A DNA stretch of 64,000 nt from DATFWC01 sp963777755 (GCA_963777755.1 CAVZSC010000021.1:62001-126000), one strand, 5' to 3'. Positions 6,953-16,130 are shown, numbered from the stretch's first letter. Program-made: numbers and translations. The notes: generated by a model from the sequence alone, not told the origin.

Positions 6953-8227
6953 TCAATTCATCATCAGGTTCGGCAGATAAAGCGACAGGCCCGGCCAGTA
7001 GGTGATGATGGCGAGCGCGATCAGGTAGGCGACGAAGAACGGCATCAGGCCGCGCACCACCTCGGACGACGACACCCGGAAGATGCTGCAGCTGACGAAC
7101 AGGTTGAGCCCGAACGGCGGGGAGAACATGCCGATCGCCAGGTTCACCGTGAAGATGATGCCGAAATGGATCAGGTCGACGCCGGCATGCTGGGCGATCG
7201 GCCACAGCAGCGGCGCGAACAGCACCACCGCCGAGTTCGGATCCATGAACATGCCGACCAGCAGCAGGATGACGTTGATCAGGAGCAGTACCATCACGGG
7301 CGACAGCTGCAGCCCGTCGATGAAGCCGACCATGCTCTGCGGCACCGCCTCGGCGGCGAGGATCCAGGAGAACACGCCGGCGGCGGCGACGATGATGAAC
7401 AGCTTGGCGGAGAGCTGCGCGGTGTCGCGGGTGATCGCCCAGATGTCCCACCAGGTGAGCTCGCGATAGACGAACACGCTGATGATCAGTGCGTAGACCG
7501 ACACCACCATGGCGGCCTCGGTCGGGGTCATGAACCCGCCGTAGATGCCGCCGAAGATGACGACGGGCGCGCCGAGCGTCCACACCACTTCGCGCGAAGT
7601 GCGCAGCATCTCGCTCAGGTCCCACGTGCGCCCCGACGCGATCTTGTGCCGCATCGCGTACCACACGCAGTAGACGCCGGCGCAGATGCCGACCGCGATG
7701 CCGGGCAGGAAGCCCGCCAGGAACAGCCGCCCGACCGACGCATTGGTCATCACCGAGAACAGGATCATGGTGATGCTGGGCGGGATGATGATGGCGATCG
7801 CCCCCGACGAGGTGATCAGCCCGAGCGAGAAGCGCTTGTCGTAGCCGAGCCGAAGCAGCGCCTGGTACAGCACGTTGCCGAGCGCCGCCACGGTGGCGGC
7901 GCTCGAGCCGGAGATCGCGCCGAATAATTCGGCCGACGTGATGGTGGTGAGCGCCATGCCGCCGGGCACGCGGCCGAGGAAGGCGGAGATCCAGTTGATC
8001 AGACGGGCCGCCATGCCGCCGCGGCCCATCACGCTGCCGGCGAAGATGAAGCCCGGCACCGACAGCAGGACCAGGTTGTTGATGGTCCCGATCAATCCCT
8101 GGACCACCACCTCCATGGACACGCCCTGCCACGTCATGGCCGCGACGGCCAGGACCAGGAAGATCATCCACATGGGGATGCCGAGGAACAGGAGCGCGAA
8201 TGCTCCGATGGCGATGACGGTCAGCAC
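6953..8227 (-). CDS. dctM: TRAP transporter large permease (DctM type)
   Basis: The membrane channel subunit of a tripartite ATP-independent periplasmic transporter, which imports organic acids using the ion gradient. The start is placed at the GTG of VLTVIAIGAFALLFLGIP, four bases after the DctQ stop, giving 424 residues; the longer frame upstream is arginine-rich and unlikely. About 12 hydrophobic segments. Family signatures include SVPGFIFAGSVMGRGGMAAR, SAELFGAISGSSAATVAALG, GAIAIIIPPSITMI, the MTPTEAAMVV loop and NLAIGMFSPPFGLNLFVS. Last gene of the dctP-dctQ-dctM operon. Confidence 0.93.
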   Translation of the reverse strand: MLTVIAIGAFALLFLGIPMWMIFLVLAVAAMTWQGVSMEVVVQGLIGTINNLVLLSVPGFIFAGSVMGRGGMAARLINWISAFLGRVPGGMALTTITSAELFGAISGSSAATVAALGNVLYQALLRLGYDKRFSLGLITSSGAIAIIIPPSITMILFSVMTNASVGRLFLAGFLPGIAVGICAGVYCVWYAMRHKIASGRTWDLSEMLRTSREVVWTLGAPVVIFGGIYGGFMTPTEAAMVVSVYALIISVFVYRELTWWDIWAITRDTAQLSAKLFIIVAAAGVFSWILAAEAVPQSMVGFIDGLQLSPVMVLLLINVILLLVGMFMDPNSAVVLFAPLLWPIAQHAGVDLIHFGIIFTVNLAIGMFSPPFGLNLFVSCSIFRVSSSEVVRGLMPFFVAYLIALAIITYWPGLSLYLPNLMMN

Positions 8228-8231
8228 GCCG

Positions 8232-8786
8232 TCACAGCCCGTCGACCGCATCCTGCGGCGCATTCGCCTGGCGGTGGCGGCGGTTGGTGAGAACCGCATA
8301 CAGATAGCTGAGATAGGCCAGCGCCATCAGGGCGAAGCACAGCGGGATGGCAAGCGTCTGCGGCCAGGCCGGCAGATAGCCGCTCGGCAGCAGCATGCCG
8401 TAGCCGATCTCCCGCAGCATGCTGTCGAGCCCGACCTTGGTGATGTAGGCGCACAGCCCGATGCCGATGAGCGCGACGGCGAAATCGATTGCGCGGCGTA
8501 CCCGCGGCGGGAAGCGCACATAGACGGCGTCCATGGTGATGTGGTCGTTGTTGAAGCAGACCGAGACGCTGCCGAGGTAGACCAGCCAGATCAGCAACAT
8601 GCGCAGGAGATCGTCGAGCCACACGATCGTGATGCCCTGCTGATAGACGATCACCGCCGCCGTCGTCGCGGCGATCAGGAAGGCGCACACGAGGGCTGCG
8701 AGCTCGGCCGCCCATCGCGTCACGTGGTAGACGACGCGGTCGAGGGCCGCAATGAGGCCCCCATCGGTGACGGACGGCGCGGTCAT
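8232..8786 (-). CDS. dctQ: TRAP transporter small permease (DctQ type)
   Basis: A 184-residue, four-helix membrane protein that pairs with DctM. The start MTAPSVTDGGLIAALDRVVY follows the DctP stop by 14 bp. The DctQ signature is visible: IVWLDDLLRMLLIWLVYLGS, then HITMDAVYVRFPPRVRRAID. Second gene of the operon; its stop precedes the DctM GTG by four bases, suggesting translational coupling. Confidence 0.9.
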   Translation of the reverse strand: MTAPSVTDGGLIAALDRVVYHVTRWAAELAALVCAFLIAATTAAVIVYQQGITIVWLDDLLRMLLIWLVYLGSVSVCFNNDHITMDAVYVRFPPRVRRAIDFAVALIGIGLCAYITKVGLDSMLREIGYGMLLPSGYLPAWPQTLAIPLCFALMALAYLSYLYAVLTNRRHRQANAPQDAVDGL

Positions 8787-8800
8787 TTCTGCCGCGCCCG

Positions 8801-9814
8801 CTACATCTTGCCGAAGCGCGCGACGTCCTCTTCGAGCATCTGCACGATCGGCCCGCGCTGCGGGTCCTTCTTCATGCGGTCCCATACGCCTTTCTGCGCC
8901 AGTTCCTTCATCTTCTGCAGCTCGTCGGCGGGGAACGTGGTGACGGTGATCGCCTTGCGCATCTCCTCGAGGCTCTGGTCCTGCGACTTCGTATAGGCGT
9001 CGTCGGCGAAGGCGATCGTCTCCTTGCCGGCCCGGGCGACGGCGTCCTGCAGATCCCGGGGCAGCCCGTCGAGCCAGCGCTTGCTGAGGATGACGACGGA
9101 GGCGAACGCAAAGTGCTCGGTGATGGTGTAGAACTTCGCCACCTCGTGCAGCTTCATCTTGTAGATGACGTCGGGCGGGTTCTCCATGCCGTCGAGCGTG
9201 CCCTGCTGCAGCGCCGTGTAGACCTCGCCGAACTCCATCGGGCGAGGAACCGCGCCCCAGTCCTGATAGGCGCCGACCCGCGGCGGCGATGGGATGACGC
9301 GGAATTTCTTGCCCTGGATGTCGGCGAGCTTGCTCACCGGGAACTTGGTCAGGAAGCTCTGCGGGCCGATGCCGTGGAAGCCGATGACGTGGATGCCCTT
9401 CTGCTCGGCCACTTCCGCCATTTTGAGCGCGGCTTTGCTCTGCGCCGCGAAGGCGGTGATCTTGGCGGGCGCGCCGGGGAGCAGGAACGGCAGGTCGAAC
9501 AGCGACAGTTCCGGCACCGTCGCCGAGATGAACCCGGCCGGCAGCACCATGCCGACGATCGAGCCCGCCTGCAGCGCCGCCAGCATCTGCGCATTGGTGC
9601 CGAGCGACTGGCCGTGCCGGGCCGACGCCTTCAGGCGACCGTTGGAATAGCCGGTCATGAGCTCGGCGAGCTTTTCGTTCGCCGCCGCCTGGGTGTCGTT
9701 AGCGGTGGCATTGCCGATCAGCACGTTCGTTTGGGCTTGAACGCCGGAGGCAAATGTTGCACTAGCCGCCAGCAGCAGCGCCGTCACCAAAGCCGCTTTC
9801 GATCGCGTCTTCAT
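8801..9814 (-). CDS. dctP: TRAP transporter solute-binding protein (DctP/TeaA type)
   Basis: The periplasmic receptor of the TRAP system, 337 residues, with a signal peptide cleaved near GVQAQTN. It is preceded by GGGGGAT. Motifs: FDLPFLLPGAPAKI, then IGPQSFLTKFPVSKLADIQG, KKFRVIPSPP, GEVYTALQQGTLDGMENPPD (the conserved helix near the ligand pocket) and YTITEHFAFASVVILSKRWL. The usual carboxylate-clamping arginine is probably the R of KKFRVIP. First gene of the operon, divergent from an alpha/beta hydrolase, so the imported compound may be the substrate of that hydrolase or the molybdenum hydroxylase downstream. Confidence 0.92.
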   Translation of the reverse strand: MKTRSKAALVTALLLAASATFASGVQAQTNVLIGNATANDTQAAANEKLAELMTGYSNGRLKASARHGQSLGTNAQMLAALQAGSIVGMVLPAGFISATVPELSLFDLPFLLPGAPAKITAFAAQSKAALKMAEVAEQKGIHVIGFHGIGPQSFLTKFPVSKLADIQGKKFRVIPSPPRVGAYQDWGAVPRPMEFGEVYTALQQGTLDGMENPPDVIYKMKLHEVAKFYTITEHFAFASVVILSKRWLDGLPRDLQDAVARAGKETIAFADDAYTKSQDQSLEEMRKAITVTTFPADELQKMKELAQKGVWDRMKKDPQRGPIVQMLEEDVARFGKM

Positions 9815-9900
9815 TCGATCATCCCCCGGAGCAACGTCACGTCGCCTGCATCAGCGTAATCGGGTCAATTGGGTGCGGCAAGCCGACCAGAGGAGAAAAC

Positions 9901-10953
9901 GTGACCAGAGCCATCGTTGAACGCGCGATCGATCAGGGCATCCATCGTCTGCTGGCGGACGGCGTTCACTACCGCGACATGATGGACATCCGCGCCGCAA
10001 CGCCTGATTGGCAGGCGTGGCCGAACGCGTGGGCCGACAAGGCGAGCGAAGCGGAACAGCGCGGCGAGGCGGCGCTTGCCGCCAACGCGATGCGGACGGC
10101 AGCCGCGGAATTCGCCCGCGCCGCACTCTACTATCATTACGGGCAGAACTTCCTGTTTGCCGATCTGGCGCTGAAGAAACGGATCCACGACCGCAAGGTC
10201 GCAGCGTTCCGCAAGGCGGCGCCGCTGTTGGAGGAACCGATCGAGCCGGTCTCAATTCCGTTCGACACGATCCGCATGGCCGGCCATTTCCGCCTGCCGC
10301 GCGGCGTCAGGAATCCGCCTTGCGTCATCCTGCTCGGCGGGCTCGACACCACCAAGGAGGATTACCTCACGGTCAACGACCTGTGCGTCAAGCGCGGGCT
10401 CGCGACGCTCGCGTTCGACGGACCGGGCCAGGGCGAGACCCAGTTCGAGATGCTGTGGCGCAAGGATTTCGAGCGTTCGGTGATCGCCGTGATCGATTAT
10501 CTGGAGACGCGGCCGGAGATCGATCGCACCCGCATCGGCATCATCGGCCGCAGCATGGGCGGCTTCTTCGGGCCGAAGACCGCCGCACTCGACAAGCGCC
10601 TCAAGGCGGTGGTGGCGTGGGGCGCCATGTATCACCTCCAGAACCTCGCCGAGGTGCCCGAGCATACGCTGCAGGGCTTCCTGTTCGTCAGCGCCAGCAA
10701 GACGCTCGCCGAGGCCAAGGCGTTCTACGATTGCATCGATCTCGCGCCCTACGCGGCGAAGATCACCTGCCCGCTCCTGGTCATCCACGGCGGCCTCGAC
10801 GCCATCACGCCGCTCGACAATGCGACCCGCATGGTGGCCGAGGCGCGCGGGCCGGTGGAGACGCTGATCTTCAACGACAGCATCCACTGCTGCCACGACC
10901 GCTCGCACATCGTCCGCCCCGCCATGGCGGATTTCATGGCGCGGACGCTCTGA
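9901..10953 (+). CDS. Alpha/beta hydrolase, 2,6-dihydropseudooxynicotine hydrolase/FrsA-like
   Basis: A 350-residue cytoplasmic enzyme starting at GTG with GGAGAA ahead. An N-terminal helical part (about 1-115) precedes the hydrolase core. The nucleophile elbow GRSMGG has Ser218; the acid is probably Asp300 in GGLDAITP; the base is His329 in DSIHCCHDRSH. The layout (long helical N-terminus, then VILLGGLDTTKEDY and AFDGPGQGET) resembles the C-C bond hydrolase of nicotine breakdown and the FrsA/DUF1100 group, but the real substrate is unknown. It is transcribed with the molybdopterin subunit downstream (73-bp gap) and away from the TRAP operon. Confidence 0.72.
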   Translation: MTRAIVERAIDQGIHRLLADGVHYRDMMDIRAATPDWQAWPNAWADKASEAEQRGEAALAANAMRTAAAEFARAALYYHYGQNFLFADLALKKRIHDRKVAAFRKAAPLLEEPIEPVSIPFDTIRMAGHFRLPRGVRNPPCVILLGGLDTTKEDYLTVNDLCVKRGLATLAFDGPGQGETQFEMLWRKDFERSVIAVIDYLETRPEIDRTRIGIIGRSMGGFFGPKTAALDKRLKAVVAWGAMYHLQNLAEVPEHTLQGFLFVSASKTLAEAKAFYDCIDLAPYAAKITCPLLVIHGGLDAITPLDNATRMVAEARGPVETLIFNDSIHCCHDRSHIVRPAMADFMARTL

Positions 10954-10984
10954 CTCCGGCACATTTCTCGCCGGCCTTCGTCGC

Positions 10985-11000
10985 GTAGGGGCGACCCTAC
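10985..11000. repeat. Short GTAGGG/CCCTAC hairpin
   Basis: GTAGGG and CCCTAC separated by four bases, in the gap between the hydrolase and molybdopterin-subunit genes. It resembles the ends of the GTAGGGTGGG element family. Could pause or terminate transcription; weak. Confidence 0.35.
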
Positions 11001-11026
11001 AAACCGCACTGTGCGCCGAGCTCCCG

Positions 11027-13351
11027 ATGCTGAGCAAGCCCGTTCCGCGCAAGGAGGACCATCGCTTCCTCACCGGCCGCGGGCTCTATGTCGCCGACGT
11101 GCAGCTGCCCGGCATGCTGCATGTGGCATTCGTGCGCAGCCGGCATGCCCACGCCCGCATCCGCGGCATCGCGGCGGAGCGGGCGCGCGCGGTTTCCGGC
11201 GTCGTCGCGGTCGTCACCGGCGACGAATGGCCGGAGCTTGCCGCGACGCTGCCCGAGCTCGGCGGCTCGGCGACGCTCACCACCCCTTACGTGGATTTCG
11301 TCCGCGTGCCGCCGCACGTCTTGTTCCCCAAGACGATGTGCTACGTGGGCGAGCCGATCGCCGCGGTGGTGGCGGAGACGGCCTATGCGGCCGCCGACGG
11401 GGTCGAGGCGGTCGAGGTCGACTACGACGTGCTTCCCGCCGTCGCCCACTGGGAAGACGCGATAAGACCCGGCGCGCCGAGGGTGCACGACGGCTACGAC
11501 AACGTGGTCGCTCATCTGCGCCACCAGGTCGGTGACGTCGAGCAAGGCTTTCGCGACTCCGAGATCGTCGTCGAGGAACGGCTCGAGACCCAGAGCCTGA
11601 AATCCATGGCGATCGAGTGCCGCGGCTGCGCGGCGCACCGGGATGAGACCACCGCCACCCTCAATGTGTGGTCGACCTGCCAGTTCCACTACATGCTGCG
11701 CGGCAGCCTCGCCCGTATTCTCGGCCTGCCGGCCGAGTGCGTGCGCGTGATCGCGCGCGACATCGGGGGTGGCTTCGGCCTCAAGGGCGTGCTGCACGCC
11801 GAGGACCTGATCGTGCCGCTCATCGCCTGGCGGCTGCAGCGCCCGCTCCGCTGGGTGGAAACGCGGAGCGAGCACATGACGTCGTCGAACCATTCGGGCA
11901 CGCAGGTGCACGACGTCCGCCTCGCCGCCGCGCGCGACGGCACCATCCTCGCCATGGACGTGCGCATGCACAAGGAGGTGGGCGCCTACGATCATTTCGA
12001 GATGATGCTGCCGATCAACACCGTCAACCACATGACGACCCACTACCGGGTGCCTGGCCTGAACGTGGAGGCCTGGGCGGTCGCGACCAACACATCGCCG
12101 GGCAGCCCGTTCCGCGGCGCCGGCCGGGTCGAGGCGACGTTCCTCATGGACCGGATGCTCGATGCGCTGGCGCGCAAGACCGGCCTCGACCCGCTCGAGC
12201 TGCGCCTGCGCAACCTCGTTGCGCCCGCCGACATGCCCTATCGCAACGGTCTGATCTATCGCGACGGCGTTCCGATCGTCTACGAGGGCTTGGACTTCCC
12301 TCGCCTGTTGCGCACGGCGGCCGAGCGCGCCGACTACGCGGGCTGGCGCGCCCGGCAGCCGGAGTTGCGGCGCGCGGGCCGCGCTATCGGCATCGGCATC
12401 TCCAGCTACGTGGAGGCAGGCGGCATCGGCCCATGCGAGGGCGCAACCGTCAAGGTCGACGAGGCCGGACGGGTGCGCGTGCTGGTCGGCGTGAACTCGC
12501 AAGGGCAAAGCCATGAGACCACGCTGGCGCAGGTGTGCGCGCACGCGCTCGGCGCCCGGTTCGACGACGTGGAGGTGCTCGGCGGCGACACCGGCCTGCA
12601 GGAGTTCGGGTTCGGCACCGGCGCGAGCCGCGTCGCGGTCAACGCCGGCAACGCGGTCGCCAAGGCGGCGGGCGAGGTGAAGCGCAAGGTCGCAAGCTTT
12701 GCGGCACAGCTGCTCGACTGCCGCGCCGACGAGATCCGCATCGACGACGGCATCGTGTGGGTCGAAGGCGCGCGGCAGAATTTCATCGCCCTCGGCGACC
12801 TCGCCGCGCGCGCGGTGCGCGATCCGCGCATGGCGGCCCTCGGCGGCCCCGGCCTGCAGGCGACCGCCTATTTCTATCCGCGCACAGTGACCTGGGCGAG
12901 CGGCGTCAATATCGCCGTGGTCGAGGTCGATCGCGAGACCGGCCGCATCGACATCCTCAGGTACGTCTTCGTGCACGACAGCGGCATCCCGCTCAACCCG
13001 CTGGTAGTCGACGGGCAGATCTCCGGCGGCTTCGCGCAAGGGCTCGGCATCGCGCTCGGCGAGCGCATGGCCTACGACCGCGACGGCCAGGTTCTCTCCG
13101 GCAGCCTGATGGACTATGTGGTGCCGCGCGCCTCCGACGTGCCGGAGATCGACGTCGCGCACGTCGCCCTGCCGACCGCCGACAATCCGCTCGGCATCAA
13201 GTCGGTCGGCGAGAGCGGGCCCAACTCGCCGCCGGCCGCGCTCGCCGCCGCGGTCGAGGATGCGCTCGACGGCGCGATGCGCATCACCCGGCTGCCGATC
13301 ACGCCCGAAATGGTGCTGGAGGGCTTGCGCGCTCGCGCCAACAACAGGTGA
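11027..13351 (+). CDS. Molybdenum hydroxylase large subunit (xanthine dehydrogenase/CoxL family)
   Basis: 774 residues starting MLSKPVPRKEDHRFLTGRGLYVADV, the typical N-terminus of the molybdopterin-binding subunit of aldehyde/carbon-monoxide/purine oxidoreductases. Key stretches: AVVAETAYAAADGVEAVEVDY, RVIARDIGGGFGLKG (cofactor loop), NTSPGSPFRGAGRVEATFLMD, RDGQVLSGSLMDY and KSVGESGPNSPPAALAAAVED, where the Glu of GESG is the expected catalytic base. The CoxL active-site loop with its cysteine (AYRCSFR) is absent, so this is not a carbon monoxide dehydrogenase. The small [2Fe-2S] and FAD subunits that normally accompany it are not next to it. It probably hydroxylates an aromatic or N-heterocyclic substrate. 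Confidence 0.85.
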   Translation: MLSKPVPRKEDHRFLTGRGLYVADVQLPGMLHVAFVRSRHAHARIRGIAAERARAVSGVVAVVTGDEWPELAATLPELGGSATLTTPYVDFVRVPPHVLFPKTMCYVGEPIAAVVAETAYAAADGVEAVEVDYDVLPAVAHWEDAIRPGAPRVHDGYDNVVAHLRHQVGDVEQGFRDSEIVVEERLETQSLKSMAIECRGCAAHRDETTATLNVWSTCQFHYMLRGSLARILGLPAECVRVIARDIGGGFGLKGVLHAEDLIVPLIAWRLQRPLRWVETRSEHMTSSNHSGTQVHDVRLAAARDGTILAMDVRMHKEVGAYDHFEMMLPINTVNHMTTHYRVPGLNVEAWAVATNTSPGSPFRGAGRVEATFLMDRMLDALARKTGLDPLELRLRNLVAPADMPYRNGLIYRDGVPIVYEGLDFPRLLRTAAERADYAGWRARQPELRRAGRAIGIGISSYVEAGGIGPCEGATVKVDEAGRVRVLVGVNSQGQSHETTLAQVCAHALGARFDDVEVLGGDTGLQEFGFGTGASRVAVNAGNAVAKAAGEVKRKVASFAAQLLDCRADEIRIDDGIVWVEGARQNFIALGDLAARAVRDPRMAALGGPGLQATAYFYPRTVTWASGVNIAVVEVDRETGRIDILRYVFVHDSGIPLNPLVVDGQISGGFAQGLGIALGERMAYDRDGQVLSGSLMDYVVPRASDVPEIDVAHVALPTADNPLGIKSVGESGPNSPPAALAAAVEDALDGAMRITRLPITPEMVLEGLRARANNR

Positions 13352-13360
13352 ACCTGCGCC

Positions 13361-13882
13361 CTACTTCATCCGGTCGGCGATCTTCGCCAAGGCCGCGCGG
13401 GCGCATTCCTCGTCGAACTGGCCGCCCGGCGCGCCACTCACCCCGATCGCGCCGATCGCCTGGCCACCGGCCATGATGGTCACGCCGCCGACCGCGTAGG
13501 TGACGTTGGGCAGCGGGGTCTGCGGGACCGTGCTCGGAGGATTCTTGGCCATCCGCTCGGCGACCTGCTTGGTGCTTTCTTCCTTGCGGCCGAGGGTCAG
13601 CGATGCCGCCGAGTAGGCCTTGTAGTAGGCGTTGTCGAGCGTGTGGATCGGCGCGCCGTTGCCGCGCAGCAGGGCCTGACGCACGCCGTCGAGATCGACC
13701 ACGATGGCGGTGACGGTGTAGCCCTTCTGGGCGCAGGCCGCGACCGTTTCGCCGACCAGCTCGTTGGCGAGCGGCGCCGACAGTTTCGGCATGTTGACGA
13801 TTCCCTGCGCGTGGGCGGCAGTCGCCATGCCGGCGGCACCGAATACAAGCGCGAGCGCGAACCGAGACGAAGCTCGAATCAT
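13361..13882 (-). CDS. Secreted HbpS/GlcG-type protein
   Basis: 173 residues with a signal peptide (MIRASSRFALALVFGAAG, cleaved near AHAQG) and a good GGGAGGAAACC site. The mature part is the HbpS-like fold: LANELVGETVAACAQKGYTV, TAIVVDLDGVRQALLRGNGA, DNAYYKAYSAASLTLGRKE, then the glycine-rich GGVTIMAGGQAIGAIGVSGA and a C-terminal DEECARAALAKI. Streptomyces HbpS binds haem and GlcG proteins sit with glycolate genes; the ligand here is unknown. Convergent with the molybdopterin-subunit gene (9-bp gap), so not in its operon. Confidence 0.8.
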   Translation of the reverse strand: MIRASSRFALALVFGAAGMATAAHAQGIVNMPKLSAPLANELVGETVAACAQKGYTVTAIVVDLDGVRQALLRGNGAPIHTLDNAYYKAYSAASLTLGRKEESTKQVAERMAKNPPSTVPQTPLPNVTYAVGGVTIMAGGQAIGAIGVSGAPGGQFDEECARAALAKIADRMK

Positions 13883-13980
13883 GGTTTCCTCCCTATCGAC
13901 CTGGCTTGGCCAGTCGCTGCGACGATAGGTGAAAACGCGAGGTCGCGATAGCGAGGGGACGACGGGGTCGGGTCGCCGCG

Positions 13981-14463
13981 CTAATTCAGCTTCGCCTTCA
14001 CGTCGCGGATGCCCTGGGCAATCAGGTCGTCGGCGAGCTTGCCCTGCGCCGATTGGGTGAGGATCCGCTCGGCGGCCCCGACGGCCGCCTCGGCGGCGGC
14101 GGCGCGTACGTCGGCCAGCGCCTGCGCCTCGGCCTGGGCGATCTTGTCCTCCGCCATGCGGGTGCGGCGGGCGACGAAATCCTCCATCTTGGCCTTGACC
14201 TCGGCAGCGATGCGCTCGGCCTCGATCCTGGCGCTGGCGATGATGGCATCGGCTTCCTGATCCGCCTCCCGGTGCTTGCGCTGATACTGCGCGAGCAGGC
14301 TCTGTGCCTCCTCCTTGAGGCGGACCGCCTCGTCGAGCTCGGCCTTGATGCGCGCCGCGCGCTGGTCGAGCGCCTCCAGGATGGTGCGGTGGAGCCCCAT
14401 GTAGATGGCGAACGCGACAAACAGCACGAAGGCGACCGCAACCCAGAATTCGGCGTTGATCAT
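13981..14463 (-). CDS. atpF: ATP synthase F0 subunit b
   Basis: 160 residues: one N-terminal transmembrane helix (FWVAVAFVLFVAFAIYMGL) followed by a long charged coiled coil that forms the peripheral stalk linking F0 to F1. HRTILEALDQRAARIKAELD and the alternating A/E/R/K register are typical of alphaproteobacterial AtpF. Last gene of the atpI-B-E-b'-b operon, starting 10 bp after b'. Confidence 0.95.
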   Translation of the reverse strand: MINAEFWVAVAFVLFVAFAIYMGLHRTILEALDQRAARIKAELDEAVRLKEEAQSLLAQYQRKHREADQEADAIIASARIEAERIAAEVKAKMEDFVARRTRMAEDKIAQAEAQALADVRAAAAEAAVGAAERILTQSAQGKLADDLIAQGIRDVKAKLN

Positions 14464-14472
14464 GGGTGTCCC

Positions 14473-15009
14473 TCAGCGCTTGAGCGCGGCGTCGACCGCC
14501 GTTGCCACTGCGTCGGCGGCGGGCGCGCGACCGATCAGCCGCTCGACGATCGCAGCAGTCGTTTCGATCGCGATGCCGCGCACGTTGGCGAGCGCCGCCT
14601 GCTTGGTCGCGGCGATCACCTTTTCGGCTTCGGCGAGCTTGGCGTTGAGATCGTGCTCCAGCCCCTTGCGGCGCTGCTCCGCCTCGGCGTTGAGCTTGTC
14701 GCGCGTCTCGTTGGCGATGACCTGCGCGCGCGCGCGGGCGTCGGCCAGCGCCTTCTCGTAGGCGGTGAGCTCGGCGTTCGAGTCCTCCTTGTGGCGCTGG
14801 GCGGCTTTCAGGTCGCCCTCGATGCGCTCGCGCCGCGCCGCCAGGATCCCGCCGACGCGCGGCAGCGCGATCCTCGACATCATGAGGTAGAGCAGGACGA
14901 AGAAGACCGCGAACCACAGGAGCTGGGACGCGAACGTTTCCGGGTTGAATGGAGGAAACGGCGTCTTGTGACCGCCCGGCACTTCGGTGTGCGCTTGCGT
15001 GGCCATCAT
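14473..15009 (-). CDS. atpG: ATP synthase F0 subunit b' (split second b copy)
   Basis: 178 residues. A proline-rich N-terminus (HKTPFPPFNPETFASQLLW) leads into one transmembrane helix and then the stalk coiled coil (RIEGDLKAAQRHKEDSNAEL and after). Photosynthetic and many alphaproteobacterial enzymes use a b/b' heterodimer, and this is the b' form, also named AtpF2 or AtpG in this group. Two ATG codons stand in tandem at the start, with GGGAG upstream. Confidence 0.92.
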   Translation of the reverse strand: MMATQAHTEVPGGHKTPFPPFNPETFASQLLWFAVFFVLLYLMMSRIALPRVGGILAARRERIEGDLKAAQRHKEDSNAELTAYEKALADARARAQVIANETRDKLNAEAEQRRKGLEHDLNAKLAEAEKVIAATKQAALANVRGIAIETTAAIVERLIGRAPAADAVATAVDAALKR

Positions 15010-15055
15010 TCATCTCCCGGTCGCTCGGCGTCGAGCGACCGCCTGAACACGTCGC

Positions 15056-15283
15056 CTAGAGCGCGAACAGCAGCAGCAGCGCGATCAGCAGCGAGAAGAT
15101 GCCGAGCGCCTCGGTCACCGCGAAGCCGAAGATCAGGTTGCCGAACTGGCCCTGGGCGGCGGACGGGTTGCGCAGCGCGGCGGCGAGATAGTGGCCGAAG
15201 ATGGTGCCGACGCCGACACCGGCTCCGCCCATTCCGATGCAGGCGATGCCGGCACCGATCATCTTTGCGGCTGCGGGATCCAT
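15056..15283 (-). CDS. atpE: ATP synthase F0 subunit c
   Basis: 75 residues in two transmembrane helices, forming the rotor ring. Helix 1 is glycine/alanine rich (GAGIACIGMGGAGVGVG), followed by the polar loop RNPSAAQGQFGN. Helix 2 carries the ion-binding acid in FAVTEALGIFSLL. An AAGGAGC ribosome site precedes it. Between atpB and b' in the operon. Confidence 0.96.
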   Translation of the reverse strand: MDPAAAKMIGAGIACIGMGGAGVGVGTIFGHYLAAALRNPSAAQGQFGNLIFGFAVTEALGIFSLLIALLLLFAL

Positions 15284-15325
15284 GGAAAGCTCCTTTTGCG
15301 AGGTTTGCGCGGGAAAGCTCGGTGA

Positions 15326-16075
15326 TCAATGACCCGGGTGAATCGCATCGTTTAGGTAGATGCAGGTGAGGATGGCGAACACGTAGGCCTGCAGCACCGC
15401 GACCAGAAGCTCGAGGGCGGTGAGCGCGACGGTCAGCGCCAGCGGCAGCACCGCCCCCACCCAGCCGGCGATGCCCCAGGCGGCCAGCATGGTGATGAAG
15501 CCTGCAAACACCTTGAGCGTGATATGGCCCGCCAGCATGTTGGCGAACAGCCGCACGCTGTGCGAGATCGGGCGCGACAGGAACGACATCACCTCGATCG
15601 CGGTGACCAGCGGCAGGATGTACATCGGGATTCCGCTCGGCACGAACAGCTTGAGGAAACGCAGGCCGTTCCTCCAGAAGCCGTAGACGATCACGGTGAA
15701 GAACACCATCAGGGCGAGCGAGGCGGTGATGACGATGTGCGTCGTCACCGTGAACATGTAAGGAAAGAGGCCGATCAGGTTGATGAACAGGATGAACATG
15801 AAGAGCGAGAAGACGAACGGGAAGAACATCATCCCTTCGCGTCCCGCCGTGCTGTTGATCGTGTCGGCGACGAACTCGTAGGACATCTCGGCGACCGACT
15901 GCAGCCGCCCGGGCACCAGGCTGCGCGAGGCGGTCGAGCCGATCAGCAACAGCGAAATGCCGGCCACGGCGATCGCCATGAACAGCGCCGAGTTGGTCAC
16001 AGCGATCTCATGCCCGCCGATGTGGCCGAGCGTGACGTACTTGATGATCTCGAACTGATGGATCGGGTCTTCCAT
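15326..16075 (-). CDS. atpB: ATP synthase F0 subunit a
   Basis: The proton-channel stator subunit. The start MEDPIHQFEIIKYVTLGHIG is preferred over an upstream in-frame ATG; 249 residues with about five or six helices. It has the essential arginine region SVRLFANMLAGHITLKVFAG and the C-terminal LELLVAVLQAYVFAILTCIY, followed by LNDAIHPGH. GGAAGGAC lies about 10 bp ahead of the ATG. Confidence 0.95.
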   Translation of the reverse strand: MEDPIHQFEIIKYVTLGHIGGHEIAVTNSALFMAIAVAGISLLLIGSTASRSLVPGRLQSVAEMSYEFVADTINSTAGREGMMFFPFVFSLFMFILFINLIGLFPYMFTVTTHIVITASLALMVFFTVIVYGFWRNGLRFLKLFVPSGIPMYILPLVTAIEVMSFLSRPISHSVRLFANMLAGHITLKVFAGFITMLAAWGIAGWVGAVLPLALTVALTALELLVAVLQAYVFAILTCIYLNDAIHPGH

Positions 16076-16130
16076 GACCGAATCAGTCCTTCCTTGCAGC
16101 ACATTGCCGGCATGATCGCCGGCGGCACAT

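Noticed and set aside
10997..13162. 721-codon open frame antisense to the molybdenum hydroxylase gene
   Set aside because: It lies wholly opposite a gene with clear family motifs, and its composition (His/Arg/Asp-rich) is that of an antisense shadow.
13883..15013. Extension of the HbpS-like gene frame through the atp genes
   Set aside because: The frame happens to stay open over atpF and b', but those genes are coded in other frames, and the HbpS-like protein has its own signal peptide and ribosome site at 13882.
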